Origin: a virus
DNA: 27,198 nt
IMG/VR virus record: IMGVR_UViG_3300049791_000041
Location: 1-27,198 of that record
Strand: one strand, 5' to 3'
The notes below the pieces were generated by a model, which ran no database searches, had not been told where the DNA came from, and saw only the letters and a program-made list of their open reading frames with translations. The position numbers and the translations under genes are program-made. Below, in pieces: positions 13,152-20,651 of this stretch (positions within the stretch are counted from its first letter, which is position 1; each line of letters begins with the position of its first letter).

Positions 13152-13511
13152 ATGGATTCGAAAACGCCTGAACAAATGCGTACGGATTGGCGCGTCGAGT
13201 TGTCGAAGCTGCTCTACGCGTGGCTGCCCGAGAGCCGACTGACGCATCGCCAGTTCGCGGATCTCGTTGGCGTCTCCGAGCAGAAGGTTCAGCGGTGGTG
13301 CGACCATCGCAACAAGGAAGTCCCGAGCCTCTCCGATGTGCGGCTGTTCCCGCGCGACCTCGCGGCCAAGGCGTTCCGCTCGCTCGCGGCCCTCATCGAA
13401 GCATCGAAGACCGACGATGACGCGAAGGCCATCCTCGCCATGCCGTTCTACTCGCGCGTCATCCGCAACCGCCCGCGACTGAAGGCGATGCTCGTTGGGG
13501 GTGCGTCGTGA
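13152..13511 (+). CDS. HTH DNA-binding protein, 119 aa
   Basis: MDSKTPEQMRTDWRVELSKL leads into LTHRQFADLVGVSEQKVQRW with CDHRNKEVPSLSDVRLFPRD: a helix-turn-helix at about residues 32-55 where the second helix is SEQKVQRWC. The C-terminal half is helical (LAALIEASKTDDDAKAILAM). The start is the ATG at 13152, seven bases after GGGGAGG; two in-frame GTG codons upstream are too close to it. By position it may be a CII- or replication-type regulator, but this is inference. Confidence 0.75.
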   Translation: MDSKTPEQMRTDWRVELSKLLYAWLPESRLTHRQFADLVGVSEQKVQRWCDHRNKEVPSLSDVRLFPRDLAAKAFRSLAALIEASKTDDDAKAILAMPFYSRVIRNRPRLKAMLVGGAS

Positions 13512-13810
13512 TCCCCTTTCGCAAACACCTCGACCTTCTCGGTATGCGCGTCCGCGATCGCGTCACCGGGTACACCGGAGTCGTCGCCTCGATCTCATTC
13601 GACCTGTACGGATGCGTGCAGGCCATCGTGAACCCTGGCCTCGACAAGGACGGCAAGCCGATGGATTCGGGTTGGTTCGACGTCGGCCGCCTCGAGGTTG
13701 CCGATCCGACTCCGGTGATGGACCGCCCGAGTTTCGACTGGACGCCGGAAGCGATCGCGAGCGGACGCAAGGGACCGGCCGAGAAGCCGAAGCGCGGAGG
13801 GATCGCGTGA
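13508..13810 (+). CDS. Phage protein with KOW-like LGMRVRDRVTGYTG motif, 100 aa
   Basis: Contains LLGMRVRDRVTGYTGVVASI followed by SFDLYGCVQAIVNPGLD and GWFDVGRLEV. This compact beta-rich pattern is shared by many small phage proteins of unknown function and looks like an SH3/KOW barrel. The GTG at 13508 overlaps the previous stop (GTGA). The basic C-terminal tail (KGPAEKPKRGGIA) is probably flexible. Confidence 0.75.
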   Translation: MIPFRKHLDLLGMRVRDRVTGYTGVVASISFDLYGCVQAIVNPGLDKDGKPMDSGWFDVGRLEVADPTPVMDRPSFDWTPEAIASGRKGPAEKPKRGGIA

Positions 13811-14370
13811 CCCTCCAACCGATCCATCTGGCCCTCGCCACCTTCATCGTCGGCCTCACCCTCGACCAGTGCTCCCCCGGCTTGCCCGCTCATGCGCAGG
13901 CTCCCGACGTCGGGCTGATGCTCGCTCGCGTGTTCGTTTCCGAGTCCGGCTTCGATGGCGCTGCGGACCATCTGCCGATCGCGAACTACACGCGGAGCCT
14001 CGCTCGGTACTGGCGCGTCCCGATGGGCGTCGCTCTGCCACGTCGCTACACCCGAGCCCTCGCGCCCGAGTCGGAACGACGAAGCCGACCGTGGCTCGCG
14101 AACCTCATGCGCAACGGGGCCGAACCGAGGTCGTGGCCACACGGCCCGAACTCGCAACCGTGGCCGGAGCGTCGTCAGCAATGGCTCGACACGTTGGCTC
14201 GCGCGGATGCGTTCCTCGCTGGCGAAGTCGATGCGCCTCCGGGCTGTCGTCCGCATTCGTGGGGGTCGCCGGAGTACGACCGCGAAGCCATCGAATCGAC
14301 CATCGCGAACGGCGGATTCGTCATCGACTGCGGACCAACCAAGAACGTTTTCCTGAGGTGGCATCCATGA
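13807..14370 (+). CDS. Putative exported hypothetical protein, 187 aa
   Basis: The N-terminus (GTG) TLQPIHLALATFIVGLTLDQ followed by CSPGLPAHAQA is a probable signal sequence with an AxA-type cleavage site near residue 31; the Cys could instead mark a lipobox, which is weak. The mature part has LARVFVSESGFDGAADHLPI, repeated Trp/Pro patches (SWPHGPNSQPWPERRQQWLD), CRPHSWGSPEYD and a final VIDCGPTKNVFLRW. The Glu-containing SESGF segment near the start of the mature part recalls the catalytic SESG of lytic transglycosylases, but the rest of that fold is not evident. Cell-envelope action is plausible; function unproven. Confidence 0.7.
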   Translation: MTLQPIHLALATFIVGLTLDQCSPGLPAHAQAPDVGLMLARVFVSESGFDGAADHLPIANYTRSLARYWRVPMGVALPRRYTRALAPESERRSRPWLANLMRNGAEPRSWPHGPNSQPWPERRQQWLDTLARADAFLAGEVDAPPGCRPHSWGSPEYDREAIESTIANGGFVIDCGPTKNVFLRWHP

Positions 14371-14666
14371 GCAAAACCAACTGCCCAGAAACGCTCGCGA
14401 AGACAACCGACGATCAGAAAGCGTTCCTCGCCAATCTCGCGGAGTCGTTCGTCGCGATGATGAACACACCGCCGCTCGCACCAAACTACATCGAATTCAC
14501 GATGGTTGGCGCGGACGGGCTGCCCGCGTGCTTCATCGAACTGCGACGCCCCGAAGCAATGCGCGTCATCGACAAGTTGGCGAAGGCCGAAGCGGAAGTG
14601 GAGCGACTTCGCGGCGTGCTCGCTTCGGTTGGCAAACTCGCCGACCAGCGATGGGGTGCCCGATGA
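14367..14666 (+). CDS. Hypothetical protein with C-terminal coiled coil, 99 aa
   Basis: MSKTNCPETLAKTTDDQKAF, then YIEFTMVGADGLPACFIELR and a charged helix VIDKLAKAEAEVERLRGVLA. The start overlaps the previous stop (ATGA) with GAGGTGG seven bases upstream. No family recognised. Confidence 0.7.
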   Translation: MSKTNCPETLAKTTDDQKAFLANLAESFVAMMNTPPLAPNYIEFTMVGADGLPACFIELRRPEAMRVIDKLAKAEAEVERLRGVLASVGKLADQRWGAR

Positions 14667-14914
14667 TCTCCCCCTCCCCCGAATCCATCGCAGCCGATCG
14701 CGGCATGCGCCGTGACGCCTCCTACGTCCGCGAAGGCGAGACGCGCGACGGCGTGAAGTGGACCGCGACGTTCCTAGAAGATCGCGCCGCGTTCGTCTGC
14801 GGAACGATCGAGCACCACTTCCTCACCCACGAGCAAGCCAACGCGATCTGCCTCTGGGCGAACGCGGTGAATGTCGAAGGCGTCGAAGCGGCGATTGCGA
14901 GGGTGATCGGATGA
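14663..14914 (+). CDS. Hypothetical protein, 83 aa
   Basis: Starts MISPSPESIAADRGMRRDAS; the centre EGETRDGVKWTATFLEDRAA is beta-like and the end THEQANAICLWANAVNVEGV helical. ATGA overlap with the upstream gene. No family recognised. Confidence 0.65.
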   Translation: MISPSPESIAADRGMRRDASYVREGETRDGVKWTATFLEDRAAFVCGTIEHHFLTHEQANAICLWANAVNVEGVEAAIARVIG

Positions 14915-15147
14915 CCGGCTCTTCTTTCACCACCCGCGACGGCCTCGCCATCGCATGGGCCGAGGGCTCACGAATCGGCGTCTACGCGACGGGACCAAGC
15001 GAGGACGCGGCGATCATCACCGCGCGCGAGACGGTGCGATTCCTCGAGTCGCAGACCGAAGTGGAGGGGTTCCACCGGACGCAAGTCAGCGCGGGGCGAG
15101 CGGTCACAAATGGCCCAGTGCGCCGAGCGGCTTGGAGGGTGCGATGA
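14911..15147 (+). CDS. Hypothetical protein, 78 aa
   Basis: MTGSSFTTRDGLAIAWAEGS, then RIGVYATGPSEDAAIITARE and a basic C-terminus. Small alpha/beta protein, ATGA-coupled to both neighbours; precedes the deoxyribosyltransferase-like gene. Function unknown. Confidence 0.65.
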   Translation: MTGSSFTTRDGLAIAWAEGSRIGVYATGPSEDAAIITARETVRFLESQTEVEGFHRTQVSAGRAVTNGPVRRAAWRVR

Positions 15148-15566
15148 CCGAACTTCTCAAGGTCGCGCTCGCGGGGCCGAGCGCCGATCTGTCGCGTTGC
15201 GAATCGGCTGTCTGGGCGCTGCGCAAGTTCGCGATCGTCACCGAGGATTGGCCGGCGAAGGTCCGTCGCAACCGCGACGCAAACATCACCGACGCGATGC
15301 TCTCGCCCACCGAGCGGCTCATCGCGCGCCGTGAATGCGAGTGCGGGATTCGCGAATCGAACGTCGTCCTGTGGCTCGCGGCCGGCAGCGAAGGCGCCTC
15401 GTACGAGTGCGGACTCGCGGAGGGCATCGGCCGCCCGATCGTCGTCGCCGGAACGAAGCGGCACCCGATCTACGGCGAGACGATCGAGGACTCGGTGCGC
15501 TTCGATACGGACGATATGGCGATCGCGTATTTGCGCGGCATCGCCGAGAGGATGGCGAAGTCGTGA
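15144..15566 (+). CDS. Nucleoside 2-deoxyribosyltransferase-like protein
   Basis: 140 residues. LLKVALAGPSADLSRCESAV opens a Rossmann-like fold; then DANITDAMLSPTERLIARRE, SNVVLWLAAGSEGASYECGL and AEGIGRPIVVAGTKRHPIYG. The order (strand, substrate loop, 'S-D/N-V-V' strand, Gly-Ala-Ser-x-Glu loop, 'G(R/K)PIVV') matches the nucleoside 2-deoxyribosyltransferase superfamily, with Glu88 in the position of the usual nucleophile. Members exchange or hydrolyse bases on deoxynucleosides, and phage relatives are common. Next to an SNF2 helicase and methyltransferase, a role in nucleotide supply or base modification is possible. Fold call fairly sure; substrate unknown. Confidence 0.75.
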   Translation: MTELLKVALAGPSADLSRCESAVWALRKFAIVTEDWPAKVRRNRDANITDAMLSPTERLIARRECECGIRESNVVLWLAAGSEGASYECGLAEGIGRPIVVAGTKRHPIYGETIEDSVRFDTDDMAIAYLRGIAERMAKS

Positions 15567-16978
15567 GAAAGAAAGCAACCAAACCGAGCACGTATCAGGA
15601 CTTCGTTTCGACGAAGCTCGTGCGTACCCCTCCGGTCGGATTCGACGCGACGGTCGACGACGATCACCTGTTCCCGTTCCAACGCGATCTCGTTCGGTGG
15701 GCTCTCGCTCGCGGACGGTGCGCGATCTTCGCGTCGACCGGACTCGGCAAGTCGCGGATGCAAGCGACATGGGCCGCGCGCGTGGCGCATCACGTCGAGC
15801 GTCCCGTGCTCATCCTCGCCCCGCTCGCGGTGGCTCGGCAGACGGCGGACGAGGGCGCGAAGATCGGGATTCGAGTCACGGTCTGCCGTGAGCAGTCGGA
15901 CGTGCAACCCGGCGTCAACATCACGAACTACGACCGGATCCACCTGTTCGACCCCTCGGCGTTCGGCGGCGTCGTTCTCGACGAGTCGAGCATCATCAAG
16001 CATCACACCGCGAAGACGCTTGCGACCTTGATCGAGTCGTTCGGTGACACGCCGTTCAAGTTGTGCTGCACCGCGACGCCATCGCCGAATGACTACGTGG
16101 AACTCGGCACGCACGCGGAGTTTCTCGGCATCTGTTCGCGTGCCGAGATGCTCGCCGAGTACTTCGTGCACGACGGCGGCGAGACGCAGAAGTGGCGACT
16201 GAAGGGCCACGCACGATCGGTGTTCTGGCGGTTCGTCGCATCATGGGGTGCGCTCGTCCGGTCGCCCGAGGATCTTGGCTACGACGGGTCCGCGTACGTC
16301 CTGCCGAAACTCACCGTCACGCATCACACGATCGCGGCGAGCGAAGAGTCGGTGCGTGAGTCGGGCCTCTTGTTCGCCGCCCCGGCGAGCGGACTCATGG
16401 AGCGACGCGCGGCCCGCAAGGGGAGCATCGGCGATCGGGTCGCCCAGTGCGCCGAGCTCGTGAACTCGACCACCGAGCCGTTTGTTGTGTGGTGCGATCT
16501 GAATGCGGAGTCCGACGCGCTCGCAAAAGCCATCCCGGACGCCGTCGAGATTCGCGGCTCGATGACGAGCGAAGAGAAGGAAGCCGCGCTCATCAAGTTC
16601 GCGTCGGGCGATGCGCGCGTTGTGATCAGCAAGTGCTCGATCACGGGGTTCGGCCTCAACTGGCAGCACTGCGCGCGCATGGCGTTCGTCGGCGTCACCG
16701 ACTCGTGGGAGGCGTACCACCAAGCGACCAAGCGCATCCATCGATTTGGGCAGAGGCGCGAGTGTGAAGTGCACGTATTCGCGTCGGAGCTTGAAGGCGC
16801 CGTCATCGCGAACCTGGCGCGCAAGGAACGCGACGCGGCGGCGATGGCTGAGGAGCTTTCGCGCGAGGCGGGCGAGAGCGTTCGTGAGGCGGTTCGCGGC
16901 TCGCGGCGCATCTCGAATTCGTACGAGGCAACCAAGGTGATGACGATCCCGTCGTGGATCGTCGAGGAGGCAGCATGA
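15563..16978 (+). CDS. SNF2-family helicase/ATPase
   Basis: 471 residues. Q-like motif HLFPFQRDLVRWALARG, Walker A ASTGLGKSRM (about 57-66), motif Ia VLILAPLAVARQT, motif II VVLDESSIIK (DESS at 140-143), motif III CCTATPSPNDYVELG (about 168-182), and in the second lobe ISKCSITGFGLNWQHC and the arginine-finger motif ATKRIHRFGQRRE (about 388-400). This is the compact phage SNF2/DEAD-like helicase. It probably translocates on duplex DNA; phages often place it beside a DNA methyltransferase, as here. The GTG at 15563 overlaps the previous stop (GTGA). Confidence 0.92.
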   Translation: MRKKATKPSTYQDFVSTKLVRTPPVGFDATVDDDHLFPFQRDLVRWALARGRCAIFASTGLGKSRMQATWAARVAHHVERPVLILAPLAVARQTADEGAKIGIRVTVCREQSDVQPGVNITNYDRIHLFDPSAFGGVVLDESSIIKHHTAKTLATLIESFGDTPFKLCCTATPSPNDYVELGTHAEFLGICSRAEMLAEYFVHDGGETQKWRLKGHARSVFWRFVASWGALVRSPEDLGYDGSAYVLPKLTVTHHTIAASEESVRESGLLFAAPASGLMERRAARKGSIGDRVAQCAELVNSTTEPFVVWCDLNAESDALAKAIPDAVEIRGSMTSEEKEAALIKFASGDARVVISKCSITGFGLNWQHCARMAFVGVTDSWEAYHQATKRIHRFGQRRECEVHVFASELEGAVIANLARKERDAAAMAEELSREAGESVREAVRGSRRISNSYEATKVMTIPSWIVEEAA

Positions 16979-17154
16979 GTCGGATGGGGTCAACGGAACG
17001 GTACGAGGGATCTGGCTCTGGCCTGATCAACGCGTCGCTCGATCTTCTCGAATTGCTCGACGGCTTCCTGCCGCCCGAGTCGTCCGAGGAATCGCTCGAC
17101 GTTCACAATGTCCGCATGGCGATGCGCGATTTGCGAGCGGAGGTGAAATCGTGA
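16975..17154 (+). CDS. Small acidic protein, 59 aa
   Basis: MSRMGSTERYEGSGSGLINA followed by an acidic helix SLDLLELLDGFLPPESSEES and a final AMRDLRAEVKS. It is ATGA-coupled to the SNF2 gene and GTGA-coupled to the methyltransferase gene, so it may be a partner of one of them. No family recognised. Confidence 0.65.
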   Translation: MSRMGSTERYEGSGSGLINASLDLLELLDGFLPPESSEESLDVHNVRMAMRDLRAEVKS

Positions 17155-18092
17155 AGGTGCTCAACCAGCTCGTCGGCGATCGCTTCGCCGCCTACCACGG
17201 CGACTCGTGCGAGGTGCTCAAGGGCATCCCATCGAACTCGGTCCACTACTCGATCTTCTCGCCGCCGTTCTCGTCGCTCTACACCTACTCGGCGTCCGAG
17301 CGCGACATCGGCAACGTGAAGGACGACGAAGAATTCTTCCGGCACTTCGCGTTCATGATCCCCGAACTCTTCCGAGTGCTGAAGCCGGGTCGTCTGCTTT
17401 CGATGCACTGCATGCTCCTGCCGACGTCGAAGGAACGGCACGGATTCATCGGCCTCAAGGACTTTCGCGGCGACCTTATCCGCGCATTCCAGGCGGCCGG
17501 ATTCATCTTCCATTCGGAGGTGTCGATCTGGAAAGACCCCGTGACGGCGATGCAGCGGACGAAGGCGCTCGGTTTGCTCCACAAGACGATCCGCAAGGAC
17601 TCGGCGATGAGCCGCCAGGGCATCAACGACTACCTCGTGACGATGCGCAAGCCTGGCGCGAACGACGAACCCATCGCGCACACAGCGGAGGAATTCCCCG
17701 TCGCGCTCTGGCAGCGCTACGCGTCTCCGGTGTGGGTGACGACGAGCGGGTACGACCCGGATGGATTCGGGATCTGCGCGCCCGACATCGATCCGGGCGA
17801 CACGCTCCAGTATCGCAGCGCTCGTGAGAACGATGACGAGAGGCACATCTGCCCCCTGCAACTTGAAGTCATTCGGCGCGCGGTTCGACTCTGGACGAAC
17901 CCGAACGACGTCGTGCTCTCGCCGTTCGGTGGCATCGGATCCGAAGGCGTCGTCGCGCTCGAGGAGGGCCGCCGCGCGTGCCTCATCGAATTGAAGAAGT
18001 CCTACTACGAGCAGATGGCTCGCAACCTCTCGGCGGCGTCGCCGTCAGGAACCAAACAACTCGACATGTTCTCGATGGAGGCGGCCCAGTGA
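17151..18092 (+). CDS. DNA methyltransferase (N4-cytosine/N6-adenine type)
   Basis: 313 residues. Catalytic motif IV is SPPF (about 37-40) in the context SVHYSIFSPPFSSLYTYSAS. The motif X/I block near the C-terminus reads WTNPNDVVLSPFGGIGSEGV (SPFGGIGSEG about 257-266) followed by the acidic LIELKKSYYEQM. Motif IV before motif I is the beta-class order, and S-P-P-F is usual for N4-cytosine enzymes, though N6-adenine is possible. The middle (DFRGDLIRAFQAAGFIFHSE) is the target-recognition area. The GTG at 17151 overlaps the previous stop. It probably protects phage DNA from host restriction; no cognate nuclease of a restriction pair is obvious. Confidence 0.92.
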   Translation: MKVLNQLVGDRFAAYHGDSCEVLKGIPSNSVHYSIFSPPFSSLYTYSASERDIGNVKDDEEFFRHFAFMIPELFRVLKPGRLLSMHCMLLPTSKERHGFIGLKDFRGDLIRAFQAAGFIFHSEVSIWKDPVTAMQRTKALGLLHKTIRKDSAMSRQGINDYLVTMRKPGANDEPIAHTAEEFPVALWQRYASPVWVTTSGYDPDGFGICAPDIDPGDTLQYRSARENDDERHICPLQLEVIRRAVRLWTNPNDVVLSPFGGIGSEGVVALEEGRRACLIELKKSYYEQMARNLSAASPSGTKQLDMFSMEAAQ

Positions 18093-19168
18093 AGTTCACG
18101 ATCCAAAAGAAGGAATTGCTCCGAGTCACCACCATCGCCGCCGGATCGGTCGCGAAGAAATCGGCGACCCCCGCGCTCGGGAACGTGAAGATCGATGCTC
18201 GCGCGTCGGTGTCATTCTCGGGCACGGATCTTGTGACGGGCGCGCACGTCGTCGCCGATGCGAAGGTCGACAAGCCAGGGGCCACGCTCGTTCCCGCAAC
18301 GCAATTCCTCGCGGCGGTTCGTGGTCTCGCGGACGGTGAAGTCACCGTGACGATCGACGGCGGACGCGTCGAGATGCGGAGCGGCAAGAGCAAGCAGCGG
18401 GTCGTCAACTCCGACGCGGATGACTACCCGACGCTCCCGAAGTGCGACGACTCGCGCCTCGTGGACGTGCCCGCCGCGACTCTCGCGGGCTGCATCGCAA
18501 CGGTGGCGCACGCGATGAGTACGGACGAGTCGCGCGCACACCTCGCGGGTATCTTCCTGACGCACAAGGGAGGCAAGATCCGCGCGGTCGCGACGAACGG
18601 CCACACGCTCGCACAGTCCGACGCGGCGTGTCCCGTTGGTGTCGAGGTGCTCATCCCGTCGCAGTCTGTGAGCGAGATTCGCAAGGCTCTCGCGGGCGCG
18701 GAAACGGCCAGCATCGCGACGCACGACGGGATGCTTTTCGTTCGCGTCGCGGGCACCACGATCTCGGCAAAGCTCACGGGCGATACGTTCCCCGCCGCGT
18801 ACGAGCAACTCATCCCGACGAAGCCCGACCATCGTCCGATCGTTGCGCGCGAGGCGATGCTCGACGCCGTCAAGCGCGTGATGAGCACGGCGGACGGCGA
18901 CTCCGTTTTCGAGCTTCGACTCTCGGACGGACAGATCGCGCTCGCGTTCCACAGCAAAGACGGCGGGGAGGCTGCGGATGTTGTCGAATGTGACTACGCC
19001 GGATCCGGCATCGCCCTGGGCATTCGTGGCGCGTACGCGATCCTTGCGATCGCGGCGCTCGATTCCGACGACATCGCGATCGAAATGGGCAACGAACTCG
19101 CTCCGGTGATGTTCGTGGCGGCTCACTCGCGCGACACGATCCAACTCGTCATGCCGAGCCGGTTGTGA
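18089..19168 (+). CDS. dnaN: DNA polymerase III beta sliding clamp
   Basis: 359 residues, the full three-domain length. Evidence: FTIQKKELLRVTTIAAGSVA, then TPALGNVKIDARASVSFSGT, DADDYPTLPKCDDS, the second domain HLAGIFLTHKGGKIRAVATN followed by GHTLAQSD, LIPSQSVSEIRKAL, and the third domain LTGDTFPAAYEQLIPTKPDH, ending in QLVMPSRL, the usual MPxRL-type C-terminus that forms part of the partner-binding pocket. A phage-encoded clamp would load the host Pol III or a phage polymerase onto phage DNA. GTGA overlap with the methyltransferase. Confidence 0.95.
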   Translation: MKFTIQKKELLRVTTIAAGSVAKKSATPALGNVKIDARASVSFSGTDLVTGAHVVADAKVDKPGATLVPATQFLAAVRGLADGEVTVTIDGGRVEMRSGKSKQRVVNSDADDYPTLPKCDDSRLVDVPAATLAGCIATVAHAMSTDESRAHLAGIFLTHKGGKIRAVATNGHTLAQSDAACPVGVEVLIPSQSVSEIRKALAGAETASIATHDGMLFVRVAGTTISAKLTGDTFPAAYEQLIPTKPDHRPIVAREAMLDAVKRVMSTADGDSVFELRLSDGQIALAFHSKDGGEAADVVECDYAGSGIALGIRGAYAILAIAALDSDDIAIEMGNELAPVMFVAAHSRDTIQLVMPSRL

Positions 19169-19846
19169 TCGCCGCGCAGGAGATTCTCGTGGATGGGTTC
19201 TGTGGCGGTGGCGCTGCCGACGTCGACTCGTTCGCGGCGGGTTACTCCGAGGTTCCGCGGCTTCGCGCTCGAGACTACGCCGTGACGGTCGCTCCGTTCT
19301 CCGAAGCCCGAGCGTTCATCGTCGAGCACCACTACGCGCGCGGAGCATCGAACACGGCGAGCGTGTGCCACGGACTGTACCGGGGGGGGGCAACTCGTGG
19401 GCGCGGCGCTCTGGCTCCCGCCGACTCGCGTTTGCGCCGAGTCCGTAGCTGGCCCGTCATGGCGAACGTGCCTCTCGCTCTCGAGGCTCGCTGTGCATCC
19501 TGACGTTCCGAAGAACGGCGCCTCGTTCCTTGTCGGCCGGTCGATCCGACTCATCCGCCAAGGGCGACGCTGGACGCATCTCGTCACCTTCGCAGACGAG
19601 TCGCAGGGTCACGCTGGCGGCATCTATCGCGCGACCAACTGGACGTACGTGGGCCGCACGAAACCGGAGGCGCGGTTCGTCGACGGGTCGGGTAAGCAAG
19701 TGGCTCGCAAGGCCACGACGTCGCGCACTCGAGCGCAGATGGAAGCGATCGGGTGTCGCATGGTCGGTCGGTTCTCGAAGCACAAATTCGTGATGGCGCT
19801 GACCGAAGCAAACACCCGCCCCGCAGATCGGGAGGTGGCGGCGTGA
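19165..19846 (+). pseudogene. mom: Mom-family DNA modification protein, frame broken at a G9 tract
   Basis: The N-terminal half is in frame from GTG 19165 (ARDYAVTVAPFSEARAFIVE then HHYARG). The C-terminal half is in the next frame: LSRLAVHPDVPKNGASFLVG, THLVTFADESQGHAGGIYRA, TNWTYVGRTKP. Together they match the Mom family, GNAT-like enzymes that convert adenine to N6-(1-acetamido)adenine (methylcarbamoyl-type). The two frames join at nine G (19382-19390): with eight G the reading is LYRGGQLVGAALWLPPTR, unbroken. Either the base run is miscounted, or the gene is off, phase-variable, or rescued by slippage. Residues 6-12 (ILVDGFC) resemble a C5-methyltransferase start and may not belong to Mom. 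Confidence 0.85.
19382..19390 (+). repeat. G9 homopolymer in the Mom gene
   Basis: Nine consecutive G on the plus strand at codons for Arg-Gly-Gly; one base too many for a continuous Mom frame. I see no other G or C run this long among the coding sequences I read closely (a run of eight C is at 26007-26015). Confidence 0.85.
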
Positions 19847-20364
19847 ACCACTCTCAACTCTGCATCCTCGCATGTCGGTGGCTCGTGAAATCACAGCGGT
19901 GCATCCATGCATTCGCTGACGTAACGACAATGAACGTGTTTGAGTTTCCCGACGCCATCGGCTATCGGAACTCGCTTCACAAGATCACGATCGTGGTCGA
20001 GGTCAAAACCTCAGTCGCCGACTTCAAGCGCGACGCCCACAAGCCATGGCGGCGGATCGCTGCGGGTGGTTGTGGCGGGATGGGGCGCCTCCGGTACTAC
20101 CTCGTGCCGGAAGGGCTCATCACGCCCAGTGATATCCCGGACGACCACGGACTGCTCTACGCGAAAGCGGACGGGAAGATCCGCGTCGTTCGCGACGCCC
20201 CTCCACGCGAGAACCGAGACGCCGACTCCGAGCTTTCGATCCTCTCCACGATGATGCGCCGGCACGCGCTCGGCATTCCGTGGATCGCTGAGCAATTCCG
20301 ATTTGAGACGACGCTTGAAACCAAGCGGCGGACGGCGCCGGAGAAGCGGGAGGTGGCGGCGTGA
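19843..20364 (+). CDS. PD-(D/E)XK nuclease-fold protein, 173 aa
   Basis: MNHSQLCILACRWLVKSQRC, then FPDAIGYRNSLHKITIVVEV and KTSVADFKRDAHKPWRR; the pattern P-D37 ... E53-V-K55 is the PD-(D/E)XK active-site signature, and GGMGRLRYYLVPEGLITPSD plus DDHGLLYAKADGKIRVVRD follow. This family is widespread in phages; a nuclease role is predicted from the fold but has not, to my knowledge, been defined for it. The GTG at 19843 overlaps the Mom stop (GTGA). The GGAGGTGGCGGC leader that precedes it is repeated almost exactly before the next gene. Confidence 0.75.
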   Translation: MNHSQLCILACRWLVKSQRCIHAFADVTTMNVFEFPDAIGYRNSLHKITIVVEVKTSVADFKRDAHKPWRRIAAGGCGGMGRLRYYLVPEGLITPSDIPDDHGLLYAKADGKIRVVRDAPPRENRDADSELSILSTMMRRHALGIPWIAEQFRFETTLETKRRTAPEKREVAA

Positions 20365-20651
20365 GTAGCAATCAAACGGAGGTTCCCATGGAAGCGATGA
20401 CCGGTCTTCAGCGCGCCCAAGAGGCGATGCGTTTGCGACGTGAGCAGGGGATCGAAGTGGAGCGGCTCGACCCGATCGAGAAGGCGCGACGCAACCCGAA
20501 GTCTCTGCGCCTCGCGATCAACGCGAAGTGCTGGGATTGCCAGGGCGCGCAGTCGGATCCGGGTGTGCGCGAGCGCATCGGAGCGTGTCCTATCTCGGTG
20601 TGTTCGCTGCATCCGGTGCGGCCGTATCAACGCGGGGGTGAGGAGGGATGA
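20361..20651 (+). CDS. Zinc-knuckle phage protein, 96 aa
   Basis: LRLAINAKCWDCQGAQSDPG, then RERIGACPISVCSLHPVRPY: a CxxC / CxxxxC pair with the Leu-His-Pro-Val-Arg-Pro-Tyr ending typical of a small phage family found beside replication genes. GTG 20361 (GTGA overlap, GGAGG six bases upstream) or ATG 20388 (its own GGAGG) may be the start; I prefer the first for coupling. Function unknown. Confidence 0.8.
   Translation: MSSNQTEVPMEAMTGLQRAQEAMRLRREQGIEVERLDPIEKARRNPKSLRLAINAKCWDCQGAQSDPGVRERIGACPISVCSLHPVRPYQRGGEEG

Noticed and set aside
19397-19846. Independent gene starting at ATG 19397
   Set aside because: The sequence before it in the other frame completes the Mom fold (HHY region), and there is no ribosome site at 19397; one broken gene is the better reading.
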